NCBI GenBank assembly: GCA_003833135.1
Contig: QZLH01000041.1
Coordinates: 8,473 to 72,472 of the forward strand
DNA: 64,000 nucleotides
Direction of reading: 5' to 3'
DNA from: Oehlia diaphana
Lineage: Eukaryota > Glomeromycota > Glomeromycetes > Glomerales > Glomeraceae
The notes under the pieces are model-generated. The model had not been told where the DNA came from. It searched no databases and worked only from the letters and a program-made list of their open reading frames with translations. Below are positions 35,689 through 46,689 of the stretch, one piece after another. Positions within the stretch are counted from its first letter, which is position 1, and each line of letters opens with the position of its first letter. Position numbers and translations under genes: made by a program.

Positions 35689-36408
35689 GTTCCACGGCGG
35701 TTTGTGTTTAAGCATTAGTTACCATCAAGAAATTATAAAATAATCCAAATTTATTAAAATTATTTGAATGTTTAATCCAAAATACATAAATTTATTATTA
35801 ACGTAATTAGATAACCTCTATCTTATGAGTTGATTTAGTCGTAAAAAACTGATTTCATAAGACCTTAAAGAGAAACCAATTTTTAAAACACCTAAAATTA
35901 TGTAAAATTTAGCATACAGTATTCTTTTAATGATTTTTTTTAAGGATTTTGGAATTGTAAACTAGACAATACCGTATAGCACATCCCCTTTTCCGCGTAC
36001 CCCCATAGTAATATATCCACAAAAAAAAAGTTTTTGATTTAGACCCGGATATAATTCAATTTTTAAATGAGGTAAATTGATATAGACCCGGATATTTTAT
36101 CATTCATAGTATACTTGATTTAACCAATAACTTTATTACTTAATTGCATTACTTAATATATGATAAACTGTTTCGTACCTAATTTAAGAAATTAGTTGAT
36201 TAGTTGCGGTAAAATAATTACCTTTGACTTCAAAGATCTACATCAAACGAGATATTAGGCCACCTGGAATAATAATCATGTATTTTTCCTAAAAAAATTT
36301 CCTAATTCTTAGGAATTTAACACAATCCTAAATTACCCCTGAGAATCACCCTTTTTGGAATGAAAACTGTGGCTTATTATCTTCAAATTAAGTTGGATAT
36401 TGGAAGAA

Positions 36409-36930
36409 NNNNNNNNNNNNNNNNNNNNNNNNNNNNNNNNNNNNNNNNNNNNNNNNNNNNNNNNNNNNNNNNNNNNNNNNNNNNNNNNNNNNNNNNNNNN
36501 NNNNNNNNNNNNNNNNNNNNNNNNNNNNNNNNNNNNNNNNNNNNNNNNNNNNNNNNNNNNNNNNNNNNNNNNNNNNNNNNNNNNNNNNNNNNNNNNNNNN
36601 NNNNNNNNNNNNNNNNNNNNNNNNNNNNNNNNNNNNNNNNNNNNNNNNNNNNNNNNNNNNNNNNNNNNNNNNNNNNNNNNNNNNNNNNNNNNNNNNNNNN
36701 NNNNNNNNNNNNNNNNNNNNNNNNNNNNNNNNNNNNNNNNNNNNNNNNNNNNNNNNNNNNNNNNNNNNNNNNNNNNNNNNNNNNNNNNNNNNNNNNNNNN
36801 NNNNNNNNNNNNNNNNNNNNNNNNNNNNNNNNNNNNNNNNNNNNNNNNNNNNNNNNNNNNNNNNNNNNNNNNNNNNNNNNNNNNNNNNNNNNNNNNNNNN
36901 NNNNNNNNNNNNNNNNNNNNNNNNNNNNNN
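36409..36930. other. Assembly gap (522 N)
   Basis: Run of N. Its position in the loop of a long inverted repeat suggests the assembly failed because of the foldback structure. Confidence 0.99.
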
Positions 36931-37193
36931 ATTTTCTTTTTATAAAAAAAAAACTATGAAACCTATAAATAATAATAACCATTAATATAATTGAATTATT
37001 ATTATTGATAATTTAAAGCATATAAAATAAAAAAATTGTTTGCTCAACAATCGCGACATGATTTTATTTATTGAATTTTTACGTACAAGCCACAGTTTCA
37101 TTCCAAAAAGGGTGATTCTCAGGAGTAAAAAATTTAATTTAGGATTTTGTAAAATTCCTAAGAATTAGGAAATTTTTTTAGAAAAAATACATG

Positions 37194-37290
37194 ATTATCC
37201 TGGAATAATTGCCAAATCGATTCTTTTTTCACGAAATCGTTGCTTAACTGCATCAACTTTGTGTGCAGAAAAGAATACCAACACCAAAAA
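37194..37290 (-). pseudogene. Pogo/Tigger DDE transposase fragment
   Basis: Read on the minus strand, one frame gives FLVLVFFSAHKVDAVKQRF followed by REKRIDLAIIPG and a stop. This matches the region around the second catalytic Asp of pogo/Tigger transposases (family pattern LLVLDSFSAH...IAVIPGG.TS.LQPLDV). The catalytic Asp position is Val here, so the fragment is inactive. It is only about 32 codons long. Confidence 0.65.
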
Positions 37291-37448
37291 GTGTAAAAAA
37301 ATGTAAGATGATCTTGAGATCGGCTGTGTACAGTAATAATATCAAAATACCCTACCGCCCAATATATCCTGCACCTCATAAGAAACCCACGGGTATAATT
37401 CAATTTTTAAATCGCTAGACCCGGGGTATTTTAGGCAGTGCTATACGG

Positions 37449-37879
37449 TAATTTAAAATTTATTTATTATATTAGAATTATATAATAATTTATAAGACTA
37501 ATAGGAAAACGGAAACTGTTGAAATCCGTCGCGTTATTAGTTAACAGCAGTTTAAGTTTATTGGTTTTTTTTATTTTTTTTTTAATGAATTTGTAACAAG
37601 TAAAAAGTGATACATAATCAGGGGTAATTAGTGAGGTGGCGTCAGCGGATGGAAGGAAGAAAAATTCCATGGTTACCACAAAATCGCTAAGTGCTTTCCT
37701 TCGGACAATAATTCAAATCATAAGCGGGAATTTAATTCAGACAATCAATATTTCAAAGTATTGGGCAATTCAAACAAATTATAATGAATGAAATAAGATG
37801 AACATATTCCTGATTGGTTAAGAACTGATTTAAATAATAACACAATTTATATTAAAACTTTGAATATTATGAAAACGTG
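37449..37879. other. Intergenic spacer
   Basis: AT-rich, with a (T)n tract at 37565-37583. No gene is supported; the short minus-strand frame at 37467-37679 is low-complexity. Confidence 0.4.
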
Positions 37880-38042
37880 TTTTTCATGAATTGTGCAGCA
37901 GGGATATTTATAATTGGATTTATAGAATTAAAAGTAGCTGTTTATTACTATAAGAAAGCAGTTAAAATAATTTTGTTTGAAGTGAAGATTATCGGCGAAA
38001 ATTACAAAAAACTTTAAGCGTGTAAGTATGTTAGGAATTGTT

Positions 38043-38534
38043 GGTTTTTTTTTTGCTAACCGCAGTACATTTACAAATTTATTAGAATAATGCTACATAA
38101 AGTGAAAAACCATATAACTAAACTAATATTATTAACTTGTAAATCATTCGTCATTCCGCTATGGAACCCCCACATGTGCACTGTCGGGTGATCATGTTGG
38201 CTAATCAGGTAGGCGACGTTTGAAACGCATCATCTTAGCATGTTGCCAGCGTTGTCTTGGGATACGGACACGGACATTGGACAGTCCCGGACCGGACGGT
38301 CCGGTCCATGTCCGCTATATTTTCATGTCCGGGACATTTTGTCCGCATTAATGCCAGCCGTTTTTCTTTGTTAATTCCGGCCAAAAGATTTTTAAGGTTG
38401 GTTAACAGCTTGTCTGTGTCCGCAGAGTCCGCGGACGCGGACATGGATTTTTTAGTCCGTGTCCACAAAAAATCGCCGGACAATGTCCCATGTACAACAC
38501 TGCTTATGTCTATGCCTGGTAGACCACAAGACCC
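38043..38534. mobile_element. 492-bp insertion with 15-bp direct repeats
   Basis: The 15-bp sequence ATGTTAGGAATTGTT flanks the segment on both sides. A T9 run follows almost directly after the left copy, which on the minus strand would be a 3' poly(A), so the insert could be a retroposed sequence in minus orientation; a long target duplication fits this. Within it is a second element (38247-38502). Confidence 0.5.
38247..38502. mobile_element. 256-bp hAT-like MITE rich in GTCCG motifs
   Basis: Ends CAGCGTTGT and ACAACACTG are inverted repeats (8/9) of the CAGnG type used by many hAT elements. The interior contains more than ten GTCCG/CGGAC motifs in both orientations, including CCGGACCGGACGGTCCGG, and is strikingly GC-rich compared with the flanks. 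Overlapping open frames on both strands result from this symmetry. A clear 8-bp target duplication was not found. Confidence 0.5.
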
Positions 38535-38934
38535 ATGTTAGGAATTGTTATCCTATTGGTTATTACTAGATTACTAGTAAAGAATAATTGAAACTATATC
38601 AATAAAGACGGCAAATTAGGAAACACTGGCCTAGATTTTTATTTTAAGAAGGCAAATTTGATTGAATAATATGTCATTTTTATTAAGAGTGAACCGATCA
38701 TAAAAAAATTTCAATGTAAAATTTCCCTTTATTATTTTATCTTAATCATATGAATTCTTACTTGGTCATAAGTTTAAATTTATCTTAAAGTTTACAAAAA
38801 ATTTTTTTTTTTTGGATATAATATTTAAATGATAATATTTATTTATATCCTGTTATAAAAAGAAAACCACTAATTTTAAAATTTTTAAATATAAATACAA
38901 TTAATTATGTACTTGAACGTTTAAAATAGATATA

Positions 38935-41481
38935 TTATCTGTAATCAATGTTATAAGTCTTACACATTTCTATAGCTTTAGGTTGATTTTGCATGGCAGC
39001 TTCTTTTAAATATCTAGCACCTTTATCTTGATCTTTTTTTACGAAATTACCATTCCAATAAGCACTTCCAATGTTATACATAGCAGTAGAATTCCCTGAG
39101 TTAGCGGACATTTCTAAATACCTAATTGCCTCAGAATAATTAGCAACTTTCCATAAATGCATTCCATATCTTAATTGGGCAGAAGGATTTCCTTTATCAG
39201 CAGTCTCTCTAAATATTTTCAAAGCAAATTTGTGTCTTTCATCTTGATCTAATTGTTGTAATTCAGGAATTTCCGCATAATAATAATAATAACCTAACCA
39301 ATATTTTGCTTCACTATTTGATTCTGAATGATATTTGAAACTTTCCCATGCTAATTGTTTATTTCCATTTGATTTATGTTCTCGAATTGCATCCTCAACA
39401 GAGAGAATTTTGGGAGAAAATGAATTTATCGGTTGATCTATTATTAAATTTTCATCTTCATCAGACATATAAGGAGATTTAGGGATTGGATCAGAATATT
39501 TTTTACTTAATTCATAAAGATTAAAACAAATTTCAGATATTCTAAGACGCCATTCTGGTTCATGTTCCATTGCTATTATAAAAGAATCATATTAATATTA
39601 TATTAATATTTTAAACAAATTAAAATAAGAGATTCTTTAAAATCATTTTACTTACATCTTTTAACTAAATATTTCCAAATTTCAGGTACATCATCCGAAA
39701 GTGGTTCACGATATTTATTACGCACACGCTCTCTAATTCTTATAAGCATTTCCGTATTAACAATATCCGAATGAGGTTTTTTTAATTCAGCAATTTCCCA
39801 CAATAATGCTCCAACACTATAAATAAAAATAAAATAAAAATTAAATTATTATTAATTATTAATTAAATTTTTAATTATTTACCTATAAATTTCACATTTA
39901 GAATCATAAGGAACTTTTTTTCTTTTAATATCATTATTCACTTGTGAATTATTACTTTCATCTTCTATTAATAATTTTTCTGGAGCCATATATCTTACAT
40001 TTTCAATATTATGTGAAATATTTCTTGTAAATTCTGAAAATTTTTTACTTAAACCAAAATTTGCTATTTTAACTTTATGATCCTCATTTACTAAAATATT
40101 AGCAGATTGAATATCATGATGAAGAATCTAAATAAAAAAAAAAAATATTATTAATATTATTATTAAAAAAATAAATTTTTTTTATTATTTGTAAATCTTT
40201 CCTTACTTGACAATCATTAAGATAAGAAACTCCACGACAAATATCCAAAGCAAATCTAATTTTAGTTTTCCAATTCATATTTTCTCTATAATTAGTATAA
40301 TATTCATATAAATTTCCAAAATCCATCCATTCAGTAACTAAATAAAATTTAGAATTTTCTTGAGCAACACCAAAGAATTTTATAATATGATTAGAATTTT
40401 TTAATTCTTTAAGAATATTAACTTGTCTTCTAATTTCAATTTGAGTATTAGAATAATTTAAAGTAGAAGAAGAATTATTAGAAAATTCTTTAAAACAATA
40501 TTCGGAACAATCATTAAATGCTGTACGTTTTTCAATCTTTTTTGATCGGATATCATTAGCTTTTTGAAATTGACCTTCAAGTAATGGTTCTATCTCTTCA
40601 ACAGAATTTGCAAATTCACTTTGATTTTGATTATAACTTTGTTTTCTAAAATCTTTATTCTTTTTAGTAACTATACCAATTCCGTTAAAAAATTCTTCTT
40701 TTGATTGTAAAGTATCAGGAACTCCATGAATATTTATTAATAATTCTGTAAGTTGTCTAATTTCATTTTTAATTACCATTAATTCATTTCTAGATTGTAC
40801 GATAAATGAGAATTTTAAACTATTCATATAACCTTCAAATTCATTTATAAGTTTAGTAAAAGTTTCTTCAATATTATTTGCAAAAAAATATTTTTTAAGC
40901 CTATTTAATTGACTAACATCTCCAATAAAACTTTTAATTCTTTGCATACATTTAATAAAATCTTTAAATAAATTAAGATTTTCTTTTTTAGAAAAGAAAT
41001 TCACATTTTCAGTTTTTCTCATATCTAAATCTTCAACTGCAACTCTAGCACAATTACATCTTTGTAAAAGGAAACTACATATTTCTTTATTATGTTCAGC
41101 TTTTTCATATAATATTACAACTTCTTTTGCTATATCAAAAAATTGCTTTATTAATGGTGCGAATGCTGCGAAATTTTGGGCGACATTTGATGCTCCTTCT
41201 ATTATTGCACAACCTGCTGTTGCTATATTAACTGATAATTCTAATGAACCCACACATGTATCTTCAACACTATTATCTAAACGTAATCTTTTTAATTCTC
41301 TTGATACTTCATGTGCTGTTGTTGTGGATGATGAAGGTGAAGGTAAAGGACTTGCATAATCAATTGCCATAGAAGAATCATTCTCTACAGGAATAATTTC
41401 TATACGAGGATTTTCTATCTCATTTTCGTTACGTCTTTTACCTTTACTAAAAAACTTAATATTTTTTGATATATTTGACAT
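38935..41481 (-). CDS. Helical-bundle (MLKL_NTD-like) + atypical kinase + Sel1-like protein, 772 aa
   Basis: Four exons on the minus strand: 41481-40207, 40127-39883, 39816-39656 and 39572-38935, all in frame. Residues ~1-75 are disordered. Residues ~75-240 are strongly helical (NIATAGCAIIEGASNVAQN, LIKQFFDIAKEVVILYEKAE, RCNCARVAVEDL, FIKCMQRIKSFIGDV), the pattern of four-helix MLKL_NTD/HeLo-like bundles found in animal, plant and fungal cell-death executors. Residues ~310-610 form a kinase fold with no recognisable glycine loop, a possible Lys in YCFKEF, HHD at 428-430 in place of HRD, and NFG at 448-450 in place of DFG, then MAPE and VGALLWEIAE. Loss of the DFG Asp suggests weak or no catalysis. 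The last ~130 residues are Sel1/TPR-like (PSAQLRYGMHLWKVANYSEAIRYLE, NSTAMYNIGSAYWNG). Likely a signalling or execution protein in which the kinase-like part senses or scaffolds. The domain assignment of the helical part is by pattern only. Confidence 0.8.
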
Positions 41482-44400
41482 ATTTTTTTTTTTTAATAAT
41501 AATAATGATAAGTTAGGAAATAAAAAAAGAGAGTTTTTTTTTTAAAAAAAAAAAATTACGGTCATTTATAGAAAATTCCGGAGTTTGTAACCGAAAAGTA
41601 TTACATTGAATAAAAAAGTAATAATATGTTCACTTTGTGCATTCATTCTTAACTTTAATATACAATAAATGAAACGTAAATAGTAATTATTTACTTTTAT
41701 TTCCAAAAGAAATTTCTTAATTCGGTACGGCTTATTTTTCTAGAGAAATGAATTTCAATGTGGTTACACGAATAAACAAAAAAAAAGTGATCGGTCCTAC
41801 AAAAAAAATTAATTAAGAATATTCTCAATCACATTTCTAAGTAGAAATTAATATAGAAATATTATAATGAACTTATCCTTTTTATTTAAGTATAATATTG
41901 TCAGTTAATGTATATATACATATATATATATATATTTTTTGTGCTTTCATCGATTTTTCTATATGGAATATTATTGTAGAACATGATCATTCACTGTTTG
42001 TATTTTAGTCGCTGCGGTAGTGCTGCGGTTCATGTAATGTTCAAATTACGTAATTGATTTGGAGACGGCCGATTTCACGCTTTGATTATTTAAAACTATC
42101 AATTTAAATAAATAATTTAGTTAGGATGTACTGGCAAATGAGAAAGTGAATGAAATTATGAAATTAATATAATGAAGTAAAATGTATCAATTTATTTACT
42201 TTAGTAATTACAAATAAATAATATACTGGCAAATGAGAAAGTATATAAGTAATATAATGAAGTAAAGGTTTAAATAGACATCAAACATATGCGTACAATT
42301 GACGCTAATTCCGAAGAGTAATAGTGCTTATATGAATGTAAGAAATTTAAAAAATTAAAAATAAGATTGAATCAATTCCGTATTATGTATATGAATTCAT
42401 TCCGATTTGGTAGCGGAAGTGTAAAGGCTAACAAACTAAACATTGTCATTATTCGATATGAATGCAGTTTGTCCTTGCTCTAAAGTCTCATGTAACATTT
42501 TGTTTTATTTACTGATTTCGTTTAGTTTATCGATTTTTATAAGTAACGATTTTTGATTGTTATTAGGATTATGTTTTATAATACAATTTGGCAAATAACT
42601 GGAGAAAAAGTTTCTATTGATTATTTTTAATTTTATAAAGTATTGGATCACTCGAATGAAATATTTTCAAAGAAATGATTTGTAAATACTGTTCCTCATT
42701 AATAATGCATTTTAAATAATTTACAATCAATTTTCATACATTATATTTACTAGTATTAATTTATACATAATATTAGTTATATCATATTATTTCCAAATCC
42801 AGTAGCTTTTAGTAATATTTTATTAATATTATTGATTATTTTTACTTGAAATATTAAAATTTTTTTTTCAATAACATTCATATTAAATCCAACAACTGTT
42901 TTATACATTTTTTTATTGGCTGATTTTTATAGTTTAATATAATATAATGCAGTGATTCAGGTGACTGATCAATGATGCTGTTTGTTACAATTTACGGCAA
43001 TTCTAAAATGTAACTCCTTTGGATCATAGATAATTATGCTTTTTAGATTGAGAGTAAAGAGCCAATATTCCGATATTTGTATTTTGAAACTCGCATAAAC
43101 GGTTTATGTCGGCCCGGCTCCGAATCGGAGATCCGGAATTTTTAATATAATGATTTTTTTTTTTAAATAAAAAATAGACAAAGAAAATAATAGGAGAAAA
43201 AAATACGATTCATTAAATTACAATAAAAAAAAACAAAATGAAATGATTTATAATCGGAAAAAAATTATCGATAATTTCCGCAGTATACATATGATTGACA
43301 TAAACCAAAGAAATTTAAAAAAATTTTGTATCTCAAAAAAAAAAGAGATTTAGAAAACGATATTAAAATTTGGTAGAATATGACCCAGTAATATAATAAT
43401 ACATTTTATTAATGTGCAAATATTTTCTTACCAAGAAGGTTCGTTTTTAATATTTTGAATGTGGAAAGAAATAAAAATATACCTTCCGTCTATTTGTGGC
43501 GTAACGAATTCTCCGTTCAGGTGACCTCAGGTGGTTATATCAAGTGTTCGATAAATAATAAATACTCTTGGTATTATATCAGTAAAACTTAATTTTTATA
43601 GAGTTATGTTAAAAATAAAATAACCTCCTAATAAAAAGGACTGAGTTTTATATATATTATATGTATAAGTACTCAAAATTGGTTGATCACGTGAATAGCC
43701 GTGTCACGAAATTGCTATTATTATTTTAAGAAAAAATTATGTAAATTTAAAGGATATTATTAATTAATGCTATAATTTTAACTTTCTAATAATATAATTT
43801 TATTCAGTTTTGTAATTGGTTTTGCGGTTCATTTGGTTCAGTTTTAACCGAAACCATTCCAACTGGGTAATGATATGTGGTTAAAAAATTTTAGTAGAAT
43901 TAGGCTAATCCTGGCCAATTTTGCTAATGATTTATACCCGGGTATTTTAATCTGTGCTATACAGCAATTTTATGAGGTTTCGGTTCGGTCTCTATATTAA
44001 CTTATTTTCTCCTAAGTAGTAGAATCACTTTTTTTACTATAATTATACCATTTTATTTATCACTAAATTATCAGCGTTTAGATTTTTACGTAAAATTAAC
44101 GTAATTTGTAATATACGTTCATTAACCGTTAATTGACTAAATCGTTATAATATCAGACAATACTTTTTTATAACAATTGTATAGCAAACTTTTAAAGGAC
44201 TGTCCAAACTGACCATTAATTATAAAGTAAATAGTTAATCATGATTTCTATATTTTAATTAATATTATTATAGAAAATATGGAGCGGAAATATCGATAGC
44301 CGAGAAGTGATGAAATCGAGAAGAAAATAATCGTTAGGGGGTTGACTTTATTGATGCTTAGCTTATTTTTTATTTATTTAAAAGTTTTATCAACTTGATA

Positions 44401-44735
44401 ATTATATCATATAAGAGTTTAAGAATTTTATTTTAGACGAATATAATTTTGAAAATTACTTGTTCAGACAAAGTGAATTAATAAAAATTAAGAATTGTAA
44501 AAAAAATACATAACAAGTAGTGGTAGAGAGACCAAACAAAATTTTAATAGTAGAAGTTAAACTTCTACTCTTGAAAATTTATTATAAATTTCTATCAGTA
44601 GTCGAAAAGATTCAAGTTGATTACAATTATTAAAAAAAAAAATTTTTTGTACTATAAAAATTGCGGTTGTGCAATAAACAGTTTGTCTGATCTCTACTTG
44701 TCACATATTAATAGAAATCTTATTCATCAGATAAT
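41482..44735. other. Gene-poor AT-rich region
   Basis: Holds a direct repeat (actggcaaatgagaaagt ... taatataatgaagtaaa) at about 42130-42181 and 42224-42267, and several homopolymer runs. A CTCCGAATCGGAG near-palindrome lies around 43120. No coding region is supported. Confidence 0.4.
43935..43972. mobile_element. Solo end of the pogo-like family
   Basis: The segment atacccgggtattttaat then ctgtgctatacag closely matches the right end of the element ending at 37448 (acccggggtattttagg, cagtgctatacgg). No partner end was found nearby, so this is a truncated relic. Confidence 0.5.
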
Positions 44736-44741
44736 GATTAC

Positions 44742-45120
44742 TACTACGGCCCTGCCACAAGGGACTTCCGAAGAAGCGCACTATGCTCCTCCCATAAAAT
44801 TACGCATAGCACCATGCCGTACCACAACCAACCGGTCCTATCGCAGGACTGCAGCAAAAACTGGTACCCACGAGCTTACTAAAAGTAAGCGTCTATGCTC
44901 CAACCCTCGCATAGCACTATACCGCTCCAAGAAAATTCCCAACCAGCCCTACTGTGAGACTGCAGCAACTGAAAGCTGGTACTCACAGGCTTACATAGTA
45001 AGCACGCTATGCTCCCACCCGTGCATAGCATCATGCTGCTCCAACTTAAAGTACCCAATAAACTTACCTTTGGCCCTACTTACCCACTATACCGCTTCTA
45101 AGAGAAATATGAGTTCTGAA
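44742..45120 (+). repeat. Interspersed GC-richer repeat, copy 2, with three monomers
   Basis: Three diverged ~110-bp monomers in tandem (starts near 44775, 44888 and 45002) share CTATGCTCC, GCATAGCA..AT..CCG and the CTGCAGCAA...CTGGTAC.CAC.GGCTTAC segment. The first matches the repeat at 28460. The 185-codon open frame that spans it consists of this repeat and has no domain; it is more likely repeat-derived than a gene. Confidence 0.7.
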
Positions 45121-45299
45121 AAATTAGAAAAAAAAAGAAAGTTGCAAGCTATTCGTTTTGTTATCCAAGCCTAGGACAAGTTAATGCTGAAATAATTCGT
45201 AATGGCTGGTTCACACAAAATTACTTTCCGATGTAACTGTTGATTTTGAAAAATATTTCAAGGAAGTTCGTCAACATAAAAACTTGTGCTTAATGATCT

Positions 45300-45665
45300 C
45301 ACAAATGCACTTCAAGCCCTTAATCTCCACCGAAAATAAGAAAAGACCTAGAAAAAAGAAAACCTGAAAAGAAAGAGTCCTAAAAAAAAGAGAAAATAGA
45401 AAGAGAGACCTAGTAGAAAAAAGAGAAAAAAAAAAAGAGAAGACCTAAAGAAAACGATAAAAAAGAGGAGACCTAAAAAGAAAGACTGTAAAAACAGAGA
45501 AAACCTAAGAAGAAAGTAAGAAAGTCCAAAAAAAAGAGAAACCCCAAGAAGAAAGTCTGAAAAAACGAGAGGACCTAAGAAGGAAGTTCGAAAGAAAGGA
45601 AGAAAGTCCGCAAAAAAGAGAGGACCTAAGTAGAAAGTCCGAAAAAAGAGAGAGGACCTAAAAAA
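45300..45665 (+). repeat. Purine-rich minisatellite
   Basis: Diverged ~30-bp units of the type gagaggacctaagaagaaag then tccgaaaaa repeat about ten times; the strand is almost entirely A/G with periodic CCTA and TCC. It has clear periodicity and no coding potential. Confidence 0.8.
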
Positions 45666-46149
45666 ATAAATATCCTAATATCCTAAATGTAAAATCAAGG
45701 TAGATTTTATACTTTTATACTTTTTTATACTTTTTTTTAAAATACCGATGGAATAAATATAATTACTCATATCATTCATATGAATAAAAATTACTCATGC
45801 GTAAAAAATTACTTATGATATGTATTGCATAATTTTGATATGGGTTTGTCATGAGTATATTCTTGAACATGATTGATAAATAATAATCTTAAACATGGTT
45901 GATATCAGATGAAACTAATAAACCAAGAATATCTTTAACTGATAGGTCTTCTTTTTTTTTAGGTCTTTCTTTATTTTTTCGGTTAAATGACTGATAGGTC
46001 TTCTTTTTTCTTTAGGTCTTTGTTTTTCGATTAAATCTTGACATGATTGAATTTTTCTTTGTTAAGTAACTCATCAGATAAATCTCCTTTTTTTTTACAT
46101 CTTCTTTTAAGTATGTAGGTTGGGAGTGTGGATAGGTGGCATGCTTATT

Positions 46150-46680
46150 TTATGTATTCTCTCGCTCTTTTCTTGCTTTCCCTCTTCCTTTCCCTTTCCC
46201 ACATTCCCTCGTTCTTTCCTCTTTCCCCTCTCCCTCTTTCTCTTTCCCTTCCCTTTTCTTTCCTTTCCCTTTCCTTTCTTTCATCGCTTTCTCCTTTTCC
46301 TTTCCCTTATTCTTCCCTTTCCTCTTTCTCTTTATTTCTTCCTTTTCTCCTTCCCTTATTCACTCGTTCTTTCCTCTTTCCTTTCCTTTCCCTTCTTCCC
46401 CTATTCCTTGCTCTTCCCCTTTCCCTTCTCTCGCTTTCCCTCTTTCCCTTCCCTTTCCTCTCCCTCATTCTCTCTTTCTTTCCCTTTCCCTCTTTCCCTT
46501 ATTCAAATATTTTAGATCGTAAGTAATTTATTATATTTAAATAACATTTACATATACAGTAATTTAAATTAACTAAATTCTTTATTTAAAAATTCCCTTT
46601 CCGCCTTCCCTTCCTTTTCCCTTATTCTTCCCTTTCCTCTTTCTTGCTTCTTCTTCCCTTTCCCTCCCTTTCTCTCTTCC
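46150..46680 (+). repeat. Long pyrimidine (CCCTTT)n-type tract
   Basis: From 46150 to about 46505 the + strand is nearly all C/T in CCCTTTCC-like steps, and a second block lies at 46590-46680. Three long overlapping open frames in three different frames arise from the lack of A/G and are not genes. A similar, shorter tract is at 347-415. Confidence 0.85.
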
Positions 46681-46689
46681 CCCGATCAA

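Larger units (their letters stand above)
35972..37448. mobile_element. Pogo-like foldback element enclosing the assembly gap
   Basis: Perfect 11-bp ends CCGTATAGCAC / GTGCTATACGG lie next to TA on each side (a TA target is typical of Tc1/mariner/pogo). Inside, a long inverted repeat pairs 36271-36375 with 37087-37198 (shared features: tcatgtattttt, tcctaattcttagga, tgagaatcaccctttttggaatgaaa). The 522-N gap lies in the loop between the arms. The right arm carries a pogo transposase fragment on the minus strand. The left arm also has two copies of tagacccggatat. Confidence 0.75.
37880..38660 (+). pseudogene. Sel1-repeat relic interrupted by an insertion
   Basis: At 37884-37990 the reading FMNCAAGIFIIGFIELKVAVYYYKKAV corresponds to the Sel1 repeats of the kinase family (NCAAGQINMGF...LKMAVNWYEQAV). 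The relic continues to ATGTTAGGAATTGTT (38028-38042, the MLGYCY-type motif), is broken by a 492-bp insertion, and resumes with the same 15 bases at 38535-38549. The text after that is weakly Sel1-like (LDFYFKKANLIE, about 38630). Confidence 0.55.

Noticed and set aside
36360..36982. Long open frames through the N run
   Set aside because: They exist only because N codons are not stops.
37158..37403. 81-codon open frame on the minus strand
   Set aside because: The transposase-like reading is in a different frame of the same segment; this frame is its shadow within the foldback element.
38235..38541. Facing 82- and 94-codon open frames
   Set aside because: Both come from the symmetric GTCCG-rich MITE.
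44617..45174. 185-codon open frame
   Set aside because: It spans an interspersed repeat with three tandem monomers; the copy at 28.46 kb does not keep the frame and no domain is recognisable.
46120..46526. Three overlapping open frames of 128-132 codons, rich in Phe/Ser/Leu/Pro
   Set aside because: All three forward frames are open at once because the tract is almost pure C/T; composition, not coding, explains it.
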